From positions 13,433,736 to 13,497,735 of the forward strand of contig CM056742.1 of the NCBI GenBank assembly GCA_029851415.1: DNA of 64,000 bases. Reading direction: 5' to 3'. The stretch's first letter is position 1, and each line of letters opens with the position of its first letter. Both the position numbers and the translations under genes were made by a program. The notes under the pieces were generated by a model, which had not been told where the DNA came from, did not search any database, and worked only from the letters and a program-made list of their open reading frames with translations. Origin of the DNA: Eretmocerus hayati. Taxonomy: Eukaryota; Arthropoda; Insecta; Hymenoptera; Aphelinidae. Below are positions 1 through 11,740 of this stretch, one piece after another.

Positions 1-1873
1 TATCATCACTCGACAATGTTTTCATTATGGTGGATTGGAATTAAATGGGTACCAAGCGGTTCCAGTAAGTATACCAACCCTAAAAAATCTCAATTTCAAT
101 TTTAATCAAATCTGAACCGATTTCAAAATGAATAATTCATTCAAACTGTTCAAATAGCATTTTTACCGGCAATGGTCAACAGCTTTATACATGTCCTGAT
201 GTACTCGTACTATGGTTTGGCTGCATTGGGACCTCATGTATCAAAATACCTCTGGTGGAAGAAGTATTTAACGATTCTTCAGCTCATTCAGTTCACATCT
301 GCTTTAGTACTTGGAATAAATGGAATAAGATCGGGATGCGATTTCCCATTGTGGATGCAGTACGCACTCGTTATCTACATGATCTCATTCATCGTTCTGT
401 TTGGAAACTTCTATGCCAAAGCCTACATTGCCAAGGTAATTTTGACTTATTTTCATGCATGTTTTAAATCGATGAAATATGAAGACATAGTTGGAAACAA
501 TAATCTGGGGACTAGTACCAAATTGTATGAAACATTTTTCACCGGTAGTCTACAATTTTTCTCGTTATTTCCGATACTGCTTGAAAATGTTTCACGAATC
601 CCAAGGCCGAATATCTCAAACAATAAATCGTAAATGGATTTCATATTCAATTTTTCATAATTCATTAATAAATTTTTTCAATGATGCTTGTGAAGGATGC
701 GTTGAAGGAGGGAAAAAAATCACACGAAGTAAGTTCTGGATCTGGTAGTTAAAATTTGGTTCGCATGCATCGTACCTTGAAGAATAGACTCAGAAGAATT
801 TCACTCGATTTTCTTACTCAGTAATAATCAAGTATCATAAATATGAAGCATGATTATCTCGAAACGACAAATGTGTGATCAAACAGTTGCATGAGATCAA
901 TATCAATCCACTTTCCTGCATTTGATTCATAGCGTATTTACGTTCTTTTATCCATTCTTTTTCTTTCCGTTCTTTGCTTGAAAATTTTCCATGAATAAGC
1001 AACGAAGTGGCTTCATAAGTAGAAGGAGCACAATTATTCGCATGATGATCATGTTTAATTACGTCTCTGTTGACAAAATTGGTCAATAGAAAAATGATTT
1101 ATAGAACCACTCCTCTCCAATTGCACGAGAAGTTGTAATTTACAACCCCTGTTTTTTGAAATGGTTATACTTTTCTTGTTAACGAACTGTCATCTCCCTC
1201 ATTAATTGCAAACTCTTACACTTTTTTAAACTGAAATCGAAACATACATACATGGATCAATTGGATAAAATCTCGATCGATCAGTCTTCAAAAATGAGAA
1301 ATAGATTAATGAAAATTTCTATGTAACCCGGTCACTCCACGCCCAACTACCCAGCTTTGAAGAAATTTTCTGACACGAAAAAAGTCAATAGCTACGTGTA
1401 AAATGACGAAAAATGGCAAAATTACAAAACTGAAATTCGTTGTTTTCTATTTCCCTACAAAGTAGAAGCATATGGAGACTTCACTATTGTTGTTGGAATA
1501 CATTTCTGGCACCGTCTGAGATTCTTATGAATTTTTTCAGATCCTTATGATGTATTGAAGTAAAGCTATCACAAATATCAGTTTTCGAGAATGTCCATAT
1601 AATGTGGACTTTTTTAGTGAGCGGCTTAGTTGGAAAAAATTTTTCGTAGTATCTTGAGCAAACGAAAATTGTTATTCACACACCAATATTTCGATTTTCC
1701 AGGGTAAACAAGCTTACGCAGCGAAGCAACTCCAAAGGAAACAGCAAGTTGATGCTGCATCTATATCCGCGACAGCTTCGACATCGAACGGAAGCGCGAG
1801 CAGTTCCAAAAAGAATGGCCACGCGACAAACGGCTTCACGCAAGTCAATGGTGTCACAAAGAAAGTTCAGTGA
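1..1873 (+). CDS. ELOVL: Very-long-chain fatty acid elongase (ELOVL4-like), 3' exons
   Basis: This is the 3' end of an ELO-family 3-ketoacyl-CoA synthase, the condensing enzyme of fatty-acid elongation in the ER membrane. Three exons are visible: 1-64 (5' end cut by the window), 158-435 and 1703-1873. They are joined by GT-AG introns at 65-157 and 436-1702 with matching phases. Exon 1 opens with YHHSTM, the end of the family's HxxHH histidine box. Exon 2 carries [14 protein letters not shown] and the ILQLIQF stretch typical of ELO proteins, then the last hydrophobic segments. The third exon encodes a hydrophilic Ser/Ala/Asn/Lys-rich tail that ends KKVQ, with stop TGA at 1871-1873. There is no classic KKxx ER-retrieval ending. 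Family assignment is very firm. The ELOVL4-like subtype rests on general resemblance to insect members. Catalytic N-terminal exons lie outside the window. Confidence 0.95.
436..1702 (+). other. Last intron of the ELOVL gene
   Basis: Intron of 1,267 bases. The donor follows AAG at 435 and the acceptor TTTTCCAG ends at 1702. Both flanking codons are complete, so it is a phase 0 intron. The small open frames inside it have no recognisable product and I see no repeat or RNA gene. Confidence 0.85.
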
Positions 1874-2680
1874 GAGCTGTCGACATATCGAAAAATCGAT
1901 TAATCAAATTTGCACCTTGCCCGAGTATCCAAGATTTTTTTTGGAATCTGTAATAAAAAGAAAAAAATTTCATATACAGATTTTGTCAATTCTCTAACAA
2001 ACGAGCAATCTTTTTGCTTAGTTGCAAAACAAGAAAAAAGCTCGAAAAAAAAATCAAAACGCACAATCTTGGACGATTATATGTTAGAAATACTTGTTGA
2101 CAACAGAAGTTAATTTAAATGTGGGTCGATGAAAAAGATTGTACTTATATTATATATATGTAGACTCTTCATTTTTAAAATGCCAGCAGATAAGAGTCAA
2201 TTTTTGCAGGATTAGAAAAGATTGTTAATGATGCGTATCATATTATATATACTTAGCTAGACGAGACTTTCGTTTTTGTACAGGCGTTGCTGTTACTTCA
2301 AACGCGTTACAATTTTTTTTTCTACATTTATACATATTTACAAGCACTTATGAAGAATGTAAAGATATATATGTTGATAATATATATGCCTTTGTATATT
2401 ATAAAAATATATCTGAGCGCACACGAGATACGCATACACATCTGAGATTCAGAATTTTCTACGACGCTAGAATCAACGTACGAGAGTAATCAATTTAGTC
2501 ACGTAAATTATGCGAAATTGGCGTGACAATTTTAGATTGAAGCAAAGTTGCGCATGAATTCATATATTGCTCACAATCGGCATGATTGCAATTGGTTGAA
2601 TTTGTATGAATGTTTTATTTTGTGAGATGAAAGAGTGTTGAGAGAAAGAAGCAATAAAATGAATGCAAGAACATGTGGTT
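1874..2680 (+). other. Probable 3' UTR of the ELOVL gene
   Basis: AT-rich sequence follows the elongase stop codon with several TATATA tracts. An AATAAA hexamer is at about 2653-2658. The end point is inferred from that hexamer only; earlier polyadenylation is possible. Confidence 0.5.
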
Positions 2681-3538
2681 GAAGATCTGATGAATACTTA
2701 TGAGACATTTCTACGATGAAAAAGCGCATTCTTAGATTTAATCTGCCATTACTTTTTATGAATTTTTGAGATGGGATACTTTTGAAATATCCATGTTAAA
2801 ATGGATTAGTTTTGTAAGAGAAATGCTTGTCAAGGACACAAAAAAGATATTGTACATTTTTTCTGTAGTCAAATTCATGTCAAAGCGGTTATTTTTTTTG
2901 TATAGTTTTCAGTGATCACAAAGTTCAATACAAGTTTTAAAGAACTGATATTGACCATATCAGTTCAGATATCCTCTGATTTTATAAGATTGTCTTAATC
3001 AGTTTACACTGGAAAAACTATCTCAACAATTTTAAGAGAAACTATTGCTGAGCAATGTTTATTAAAAAGTTTCGTTCTTACATTTGTTCTTTTCTATAAC
3101 TTTATCAATAATCGATAGAGTCACATTATTATAGAAATAAAAAACTATTCGTTATTATCTTAGGATATACTTTTAACAATTTGTGTAGAAGGTTATACAA
3201 TTTCCTTTCCCCAGATTTTCATTGCAAGTGGTCAGAGTTGAGATTTTAGCCGGCTGAGCAAATGCTTGAACGATAGTTTGGTTATTTCCAATTTTCGAAA
3301 AATTCAATACCACAGGATTATAACAACTCTACATGCATCTTTCACAAAACAAATCGTTAGGCTCATAACTATACTATTCGGAGTAATTCTATGAGTGGAA
3401 AAATCATTGAATTTTGCCAGAACTCGGCTTACCGCTACAGCTAAACGAGTAAAATGAAGAGATATGCCAACCTTAAGAGCAATAACTTCACTTTGGTCTT
3501 GAGAATTCTACAATTGGTTCAAGAAATTTCAATATTTA
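2681..3538. other. Intergenic, nothing recognised
   Basis: Between the elongase 3' end and the CC2D2A stop codon, which are convergent genes. AT-rich, no open frame of note, no clear repeat. It must hold the CC2D2A 3' UTR on the minus strand. Confidence 0.6.
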
Positions 3539-6237
3539 TCATGACTTATTTCGCAGAATGACGACAGCTAACCACACAGATCGAATTTTTCCAACTAGTT
3601 TCTTCACCTGACATACTATAGCAAATTCGATTGGTCCAGGCATTGCATGGATTTTCGTAGATAGTAAAAAATTTGCCAGATCCTTGAGATCAGTAAATCT
3701 GACATTCACAATAAATCCATGAGTGTAGTATGCTCTATACAACTGTCTCAGTTCTTTCTTATTCAGTTGAGTTTCCGATGTCTCTTCGAATTTGATTAGT
3801 ATATCTCGCAGGATAGAATCGGCATGTCTGTTAAAAATAGTAGGTAGCTCTAAAGAAGTTCGCCATTGCGTAAGATTCTCCTTGAGATTTTCTTCAATTT
3901 CTTGAGTGAGATCTCTTTCTTCATCTTCTCCATCTTGAAATGCATTCAAATCTACAGTTTGTACATTGCGTGATCCAGTTGTGGTGCTGCTATTTACAAG
4001 CTCCCAATCCTTGCTCGATTTTATATCATAATTTGTAGTTGCAGGAGGCACAGATTTTTGTGTATTTACCCAAATCTAATAGAAAGGATAAAATATTCGG
4101 CCAATCAAATTGAGTCTCTAAATGCCTAGACAAGACTTATTTAGTTGGAGAAACTTACATTTTGATGATTGATCATCCTAGAAACACTGATCAGAGTACA
4201 TCGATTATCTTGCAATTCGTAGTGATCGCCATTTTCGGCATCCCACAAGACTGGATTTGAATTTTTTTCAACTGTCAAGACGAAAGCAGCCCACTTTCTC
4301 GTCTGAGAAGAGCCTTTGAGAAAAAAAAACAATCATAAAAGTGTGATGAATATTAAATGATGAATGAAAATATCCTGTCAATTACCTAGTAAAACGTATG
4401 CTTGAAGTCCAAGACCTTGTAGTAGTGCTGCCAAAAGTGCAGATCGCCCATAATGATCAACTTTGTTCAAATTTAAAGCTTGCCTTGGCGTGAGAGGGCC
4501 ATAGTGTACGGGTAACGATGCTAATAACATAACAAGATTTGCAGCATCCTCAGAGCTTTCAATTTCGGCAATTTTGTACGGCACTACGAGACATCGCTGA
4601 ATAGCTTTAGATAACGCGTCTATTGAGCTACTATCAATGTAATTGATCGCACCCAATTGTTCCATTTTTATGAGCACATAAATTCTTGTGTAAGAGTATC
4701 CTGGACTAGCTTGCACATATCCAAATGAATGAGTAGGACTGTATAGAGATGATAAACCAATCCATCGTTCCAATTGTTGATCATTTCGATGGCACTCGAT
4801 CGGAAATCTAGATTCTCCGAGCCATTGTAAGCCCCAAACTGGATGTTGATCAAAGAGTCTAACTTTAACGCAGTGTTCGTTACTGAAACAGAAATAAATG
4901 TATTAAGACATAGTTGTGACAAAAAGAGATTAAACAAACACGGTTAGAGCATGGTAATTCGATTGCAGCAATCAGATTGCGTTTTGATACCTCATTTTTA
5001 TCGTTGGAATTTCAAACTGAAGTGTTTGTTGCCAAACTGGAGCTGGGCCATCAGAGGCAGGAGTAGAACGTACAATATCGCCCCATTCAACTTCAATAAT
5101 TGGTTGCACAAGTGCCGATTCTTCTCTAACTGGTACTTCAACACCTCTGAGAATCGTCACTGTAAGGATTTGTTTTCGGCCTGTCAGATGTTTCGAAGCT
5201 TGTAGCAAACCAGAGGATGGTCTCAAAGGTCGTCTCTCTTGGAACCAACTACGAAATGAGATGTCTAGTAGAGACAGCATTTGTTCGGCAACAACGATAT
5301 CAGGAGGTTTTGAGAGCCTTTTTTTGGACTGTAACATTAAAATGAAATCATTATATCGAAAAATAATATGGGAAATATGATAAAACTGTTCACTCACTTC
5401 TTTCTGTTTGTTGAATAAATCTAAGGATGATGTAGGAAAGCACAAAGCTGGATCTTGTAAGAGAAAATATCGCACTTGCTTATTTTGAATATCACTTTTT
5501 GGTTTAGCAAGAAGAAAACTGTTCCTTGGATCATTTGGATCATTTGTAGATGGTGTATATATGTATGTAGTTGGTTCTGATTTCTGAGAGCCTGTGATAT
5601 TTGATGAAATTGTACAAACAACTATCCCTGAATGAACTGAACCATTACTGTCGTCAATTGCAAAGTCAATTTCAACTCTCTTCTCTTTCACGCAATGATC
5701 AGGAAGAGGAAGAGGCAATGTACTGTGTGAGCCACCATGACTTTGAACTTGTATCAAAAGATTATTAGAATCCAATAAATTCCTGATAAATAACTTGTGC
5801 AGTTTTCTGTTGAATGGCTTGTTTGTTTTACATATGACTTTATCCTTGAACAGCAAGGCAACACTTGTAATGTTTGGAGATTTGCTTGCATTCTGGTTTG
5901 GAAACATTTTCACATCTCTAAAGGCAATCTCCAAGATCTTACCACACCCTTGATTTTCCGATTTGCTGAAAACTGTTTGATGTTCTAAGGGATATGGTTT
6001 AACCACTTGGTCAGTCAAAGGCGATCCTGTCATTGAATACAATCCATCATCTCTAAAAGTGTCTTTTTTCTCTTGTTTCTTTAATCTGGTATTACTGGTA
6101 GTTATAACTGAGCTGTCATCTATTTTCCGTCGAAATATAGCTTTCTTATAGCAGAGGCTGAGATCTTGCTCTTTGGATTTTTTTCCTTGAGGTGATGTGG
6201 GAAAGCCCCGAATAAAATCTGGTACTCTTGTGGCCAT
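3539..6237 (-). CDS. Cc2d2a: CC2D2A-like ciliary transition-zone protein
   Basis: Five exons on the minus strand: 6237-5398, 5328-4991, 4882-4386, 4313-4159 and 4075-3539. All introns are short (69 to 108 bases) with GT-AG ends and matching phases, giving about 788 residues. The N-terminal exon is poorly conserved. Exon 2 holds a C2-type region with VEVPVRE and VEWGDIVRSTP. Exons 3-4 give the transglutaminase-like region, including GLQAYVLLG, WAAFVLTVE and PVLWDAENGDHYEL. The last exon ends with PIEFAIVCQ and SVWLAVVILRNKS, which matches the C-terminus of vertebrate CC2D2A (family knowledge). CC2D2A belongs to the MKS module at the ciliary transition zone; in insects ciliated cells are sensory neurons and sperm. 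Human CC2D2A is about twice as long, so the coiled-coil N-terminus is missing or in unseen exons. Start chosen at the second Met of the frame (MATRVPDF); an in-frame Met at 6288 is also possible. Confidence 0.9.
5329..5397 (-). other. 69-base intron that keeps the reading frame open
   Basis: Within CC2D2A a GTGAGT donor and a TTACAG acceptor bound 69 bases that contain no stop and are a multiple of three. The 23 extra residues it would add are hydrophobic and unlike the flanking protein, so it is read as an intron. Retention would give an isoform with 23 extra residues. Confidence 0.7.
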
Positions 6238-6593
6238 TGTAGTATATACAATACTTGATACCCTTACTTTTCTTTGATCACATGACAAAAATATTCAACC
6301 CACAATTCTGACACTCAACAATGCTGAACTAATTTTAATTTACTTTAATATATCACTAAAAAGTAAACAAAGCTATTTTTCTACCTGATAACACTCTGCC
6401 TAGCATATTACAGTGGTGAGATTATCTGTTTACATCCACTTTCACAAGGTTGCTATGACAACCAACACAAGACACTTGTTGACATAGACCATAAATGTAT
6501 ATCCCTGAATCATTTATGGTAGGATGACTTCTTAACAATGGGAATTTAACTTGAATGTTGAATTGGATGTTTTTTTGATGAAATATTGATCAG
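6238..6593. other. Short intergenic gap between CC2D2A and the hAT-like gene
   Basis: 356 bases separating the CC2D2A start from the stop of the upstream hAT-like gene on the same strand. It must contain the CC2D2A promoter. No convincing core promoter motif or hAT terminal repeat was found. Confidence 0.5.
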
Positions 6594-8400
6594 CTACAAA
6601 CTCACATCAGCCTTAAACTGTCTCAGATTTTGATTGAGGAAAGTGATTCTCATCAAATCTAATACATTTACTTCATTTGTCAAAATTTCTGCTCTTGAGT
6701 CAGTGACAAATCCTTGCTTATTTGTAAAAGCTCGTTCAGTGCTTACCTGCACTGCAGGGATAGATAAATATTTCCTGGCTAACTCACAAAGTTTAGGAAA
6801 ACGGTTGGCATTATCTCTCCACCACACATTAATCACAGTTTTCATAGGGACCACATTCTCACATAAGTAGAAAGTTAGCTCAGCTTCTACCATCTTTTCA
6901 GATGTTATATCATTATCTTTATCTTTCTTTATATTCATGAAGTACATTTTCAGATGAGTTTCTGAAAATGAAAGAAATTACACCACATTACAGAGATTAT
7001 GCATTAGCAATGGGAGAAATTCTACGCTTTCATAAAGTTACCTGGTGGACCTTTGATTTTCCTTGCTTCTTCCAAATCTTCTTCTTTGTCAGTGTTAACT
7101 AGCAGCATTTTATTCTTAACAATATCAAATACAGTATATTGCTCATCGTCTGCCAACAGTCTTGTTTTGAATCTAGGATCTACCACCATAGCAATAATCA
7201 TTGACTCATTAGTATTTATATGCCCAAATCTGGAGCACATGGATCTTATCAATTGAGCAGACAGTTGATTATTGAGTTTCATTGATTCCATCAATTCAAG
7301 TATACCCCTAATAGTTGGAAGGTACAGGGATAGAGGAGGGTATGACTCCTCACTCATCAATAGACTAGCTTGTTTCAATAGAGAAAATATTTGCACATAA
7401 TCTGATATGGATTTCCAATCTGCTTCTGTTAGATTTTCAGGAGGTGATGCTAGCTCACTCAAAAATATGTGAATGGTGGTCCTCAACTTGAGAAGACTGT
7501 CAAACATTTCAAAGATTGAGTTCCAAGATGGTATAATATCATCCAACATACTAGACGATCTGACTTGTGATTTGCTTGACTCTGTATTGATAGATGCCTT
7601 TGACCATATAACTGATACTAAAGATTTGCACTTGATTACCAAATTGTTGAAATTGCTGAAACTCTTGAGAACATCATCTACTGTCAATTGTAAAAGTCGT
7701 GCAAAACATGGTATTCTTATCCAATTTTCATCCAGAGAAACTGCTTGCACAATGTTGTGCCCATTGGTAGAAACAATATGAACGGATGTATTCTCATCTG
7801 AGAATCCATGCTTAAGCAAGACATTCTGAATCAAGTGGTACAAATCTTGTGCAGTATTCCACGTTTTTGGCAAGCTTTCAAGTTGTAACAGAAAGTGACG
7901 AGGTTTAAAATTTTTTGTCCAGTAATGAACGGTTACAGTCATGTGATCAGCAATACATCGATTTGTCCATCCATCAATTGTTAGAGAAATACTGTTGACC
8001 CCTACAAGACAGAAACCTTTTTGTGAAACACCAACATGATGAAAAGTATCAGACGATTGATTTAAGAGATATACTACGTAGTTATACTCTTGCCATCAAC
8101 CAAACCTAAGAATGTGCATGATTTACCTTCTGATAAGTCATTTTTGATGACTGAGGTCATTTTCTTCTTGACTTGATCAAAGACATGTGGAATGATAACC
8201 TCTAGTAACTGTTTCTCACTTGGAAATTGATAAAATGGTTCCCTTATTTTCAAATGATCCTTTACACTTTTCACTTCTGCTGGAGTTATTGGGAAGAGAT
8301 CAAGTGCTAGAGAAAATGTTATACTCTTGGTAATATCTTCGAATTTTCTCCAAACTTCTTGAAAAGAAGGCTTTTGATTTTTCACTTTCACAGTCTGCAT
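6594..8400 (-). CDS. hAT-superfamily transposase-like protein (ZBED-like), spliced
   Basis: Three blocks on the minus strand can be joined by splice-like sites with matching phase: 8400-8106, 8001-7042 and 6961-6594, about 540 residues. The CAG/GTAACT donor with a TTTTCAG acceptor (intron 6962-7041) is strong; the first intron (8002-8105) has a weak donor. The protein shows the hAT signature blocks in order: SLTIDGW (first catalytic Asp), STNGHNI where active hAT enzymes have an Asp, CFARLLQL, a helical insertion region, and the C-terminal dimerisation block with WWRDNANRFPKLCELARKYLSIPA and VSTERAF. No BED zinc finger is seen at the N-terminus. No terminal inverted repeats or 8-bp target duplications were found around it. 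It is either a decayed transposon with chance splice-like sites or a domesticated hAT-derived gene; intact frames favour the second. Start is uncertain: an in-frame Met also exists at 8499. Confidence 0.8.
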
Positions 8401-9354
8401 CTTGCTGTTTTCCAAACTTAATACGCGGTATCGTTTGAGTATATATACTCTCGTTCGTGACAAAAATTTCGATTTACAATTACGAATGTCGATTTGCAAA
8501 AATCATGGTTCTGGCGAGTCGAAAACTTGTTAAACAACGCTTAAATCTAACTGGGAAAAGTTTATGTTTCGAACGAGAGCTTTTGTTATCTTTGTTTCCT
8601 TTGACGCGAACATGTCGATTTTCACCACACATTTCCATCTTCAGCTTCAGTTGGCTCTTTGGCATCACTCAATCTCAATTGTCAGCGAAAAACTTGATTA
8701 ATTCAACAAGAAAAGTAGTGAAAATAACTCGTATAGATTGAGTGAAGCGGTTTTCAAATAGAATGTTTGTTTACATTGTCAGAAATCAGCTGGAACCGGC
8801 TAGTGACAAGCTTGTATAGGGTCCCTACCGAATTGGAGTGATATGCGGCCGTTGATAAAGAGGTTTTCCAACTTTCCCCTCAAAGTCGGGGAATTTTTCA
8901 TTTATCTGCTCTTCAGAATGAGGAATGAGTGTAATCATCTCAGAGAAATTTCTCGTAAATTTTGGGGTACCCACATTTTGTAGCGAAATTTTGAAAGAAT
9001 TTCGAACTAATCTTTGATCAATTTAGAACATAGGGGTCATGATCATGTACAATGAAACGTTGTAAACGTCACATAACATAAGCGCGATTTTCTCAGGTAT
9101 ATAACATCGCATCGAGTATGATTGCTCGCATAAAAGTTAGTTATCAGTATTCATCGATTTAAATCAAGAAATTTCTTCATTTGTTGCACTTATAGTTGTA
9201 TGTGTATCAGCCTGATGGCTTCAATGAGTTCAAATTCAGTGGTTGAATTATTGCGATGGACGTTTAATAATATGGGGAATGAGGAAATATGCTAAGATAT
9301 TCAACTTGAATCTTTTATCATTGAGGACCCACAGATTTTACCATATTACAAATT
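8401..9354. other. Intergenic, nothing recognised
   Basis: Upstream of the hAT-like gene. Several open frames shorter than 100 codons without recognisable content. No clear repeats. Confidence 0.5.
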
Positions 9355-9537
9355 ACGCTACGATTTTGCGCCGTTCCACACGACCCAAAAATTAATTCCA
9401 GCGAACACGACCATCGATAGATTTGATTCATTCTCGTAATCAACGACTGCTGTAACAATAAATCCAGTCTGTCGATGGTCGAGTTTGCTGGAATTAATTT
9501 TTGAGCCTTGGCGTGGCACAAAATCGTGGCGTAGCGC
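9355..9537. repeat. Small palindromic MITE, about 183 bp
   Basis: Two arms of about 65-70 bases are inverted copies around a loop of about 50 bases. The outer ends read CGCTACG and CGTAGCG. The inner arms share AAAAATTAATTCCAGC and GACCATCGA with only a few mismatches. No second copy was noticed in the window. Confidence 0.7.
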
Positions 9538-10021
9538 TTTATCTGTCACCGCCCTTATTGACCTTGGAATTGGCACTATTGGTGAAGAAACCCGAATGTT
9601 ACTATAGCTCATTTATCGGGTGGAGAAGTCGTCGAAGCGTGATAATTTTACCAACATTTATAATAGGACGATCTTGAACATCTGGAGAGTTCTAATATAG
9701 ATTATTTTTCAATTGAACTCTTTTTTATCGGGATTTAGTCATCTCTTATTGAAAAACAGCTCTTTCCTGCGGGAATGAGGACTCTGCATGATTGAATTAT
9801 ATTAAATTCATCATTGCAGCAGTCTTCGATTGTTGTTTTATTAATTCGATAAACCTTATTTTGATCCATACATGGAGACCGTGCAGTTTCTTTTATACGA
9901 TAATTCCTTTACCGAGAATTTCATTCAAACGAGGAGTTCTCAACCCTCTTGTAGAAAAAATGATTAACGGAACACAAAATCATTATAAGTTGTTGAGAAA
10001 GATGACTTTATTGTGAAAATA
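9538..10021. other. Intergenic, nothing recognised
   Basis: AT-rich sequence up to the left end of the next transposon. One open frame of 74 codons at 9792-10016 resembles nothing I know. Confidence 0.5.
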
Positions 10022-10023
10022 TG

Positions 10024-11738
10024 AGGTAAGTGTACTGTGTATACAGGCAATCCCCGCTATTCGCGGTTAATGCGTACCTATAGAGAAAATGCCGCGAATA
10101 CCGGGACCTTGGGCTTATGGGTAAAGGGGGGTTACGTATATATATGTGGATCCGTGAGTAAGTAAAAAATCCACACATCATCTTTAATAAACAAATTCAT
10201 GTAAAAAGCCTAGCAAGTTGACTCAAAATGTGAAAGATACGAAGTAACAGTATGATACGATTATAGAAACCACTGGAATTCACTCGAAAATCTGTTGGAA
10301 AAATCCATCCACGAGCGTGCGGATGAAATGCCTGTCACTTTTGACTAGCGAGATTCACGAACATACAATCTCTGGTGAGTGTCCATTGGAAGTTCTCAGA
10401 AATTCGGCCACTTTTCCTTTAGTGGTAAGCAAATTTGACATTTTCAATTTTTTCGAAGGGCTCACGATTCATTATCACGTTTTCTAATTGACGAATATGC
10501 GTTCTTTCTACTCACGTTGCCATGAGTAGAATTGAGGTAGTACACCAGGTACACTAATTACTGTGTTGTACAACCAATTAATCAGTCTTGGAAAACAATA
10601 ACAATAGCAACACCCTCAAAATGATGAACAATTAATCACAAAGTCGATTTGGAAGAACACATTCGGATGAAATCCATCGAAAATTCACGTTTCATGAGCT
10701 AAGTTATCTCGAAGATCCAGTTCCAAACCGCGAATAAGCAAATTCCGCGAATACCGGGACCGCGAATAGCGGGGGCTGTCTGTACCCAACATGCCCTCAT
10801 GTGCCGGTCTCTGAATGTTGACCTTCGCGCAATTTTTTTCGCTTCTGTTACACCAGAATATGAAAAAATTAATGATTTGTACCGACCCCGGATGATTTCT
10901 GCGACTCCCAGGAGATATGAAGTGAGTTTTTGTATTTATTTTGCTTGCATACTCGAGATGCCAACGAAGTAGCCTTTAGTAAAATTGGTGCCAAAATTTT
11001 TTTGGTTCAACAAATTTTAATGTACTTTAGCGCTTTCGATTCCTCTTTTCAAGACTTTCAGAATCCATTTTTGGAAGTTGCAAAACATGAATTTGGATCA
11101 ATACGGAGATCATTTGCGAAACATGTATGGGCCCAAAGCGGTGTGTACCCCACATGCCCCCCCCCCCCCATAGGGTTATCTCGTAAGAGAGTCCATTCGA
11201 CTTTTTTCACCACTCACAACGTATTATAACAAGACAAATGAGTCGGTACCAGTGATTTGGAATGACAAAAATTCTCAATGTGGTTGCACGCAGATGAAAG
11301 CCATATAGTGCACTTTATCGCCAATTCCCATAGATTTTTTTTTTTTTTTTTTTTTTTAATTTAGACAGCTTGACTCCGGTTGATCAAAATCAGACGTATG
11401 TACCAGAGCTCATTTCAAAGGTCTTGAAACAAACTTTGAAATGAGTTGAAATGCATTGAAAAATGCCAAGGTAGACCAGAGAATTTTTGAGAAATGGCTT
11501 AATGAGAGCATGTTGTCTACACCCTTTCGCGAACTTGCAAAAAATCACTTCTTGGGAGAATCGTAATAGCTCGACTTTGGTCAGTCAAAATTGAACTCAT
11601 CTCAGCTTATTCTGAAGGTCTTGGAACATAAGCTTCAAGATGCAATAAAGTACGTTGGAAAATATTAAAGTGAATATTAAAGTGAGCCAAAATTATTGAC
11701 AGGACGGATCAAGGGGGACATGTTGGGTAGACTTACCG
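10024..11738. mobile_element. TA-flanked element, family 'AGGTAAGTGTACCC', copy A (interrupted)
   Basis: The left end reads AGGTAAGTGTA and the right end reads GGGTAGACTTACCG, followed by TA. The left flank is TG, probably a decayed TA. The interior (10.8-11.7 kb) matches copies B and C, for example the block around ACCCCGGATGATTTCTGCG. A second element sits 19 bases inside the left end, which accounts for most of the extra length. No transposase frame. It contains a C-run near 11160-11169 and a T-run at about 11338-11357. Confidence 0.85.
10044..10782. mobile_element. Tigger/pogo-like non-autonomous element nested in copy A
   Basis: Terminal inverted repeats of about 25 bases: CAGGCAATCCCCGCTATTCG at the left, and the inverted version with two mismatches at the right. 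TA dinucleotides flank both ends at 10042-10043 and 10783-10784. A second inverted motif, CCGCGAATACCGGGACC, lies just inside each end. TIRs of this CAG..CCCCGCTATTCGCGG type are typical of pogo/Tigger members of the Tc1-mariner superfamily (established knowledge). Its 739 bases hold no transposase. The host element resumes exactly after the right TA. Confidence 0.9.
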
Positions 11739-11740
11739 TA

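Noticed and set aside
6400..8800. hAT terminal inverted repeats around the transposase-like gene
   Set aside because: Only short chance matches such as TGTTTACAT in direct orientation were seen; no 8-bp duplication could be identified.
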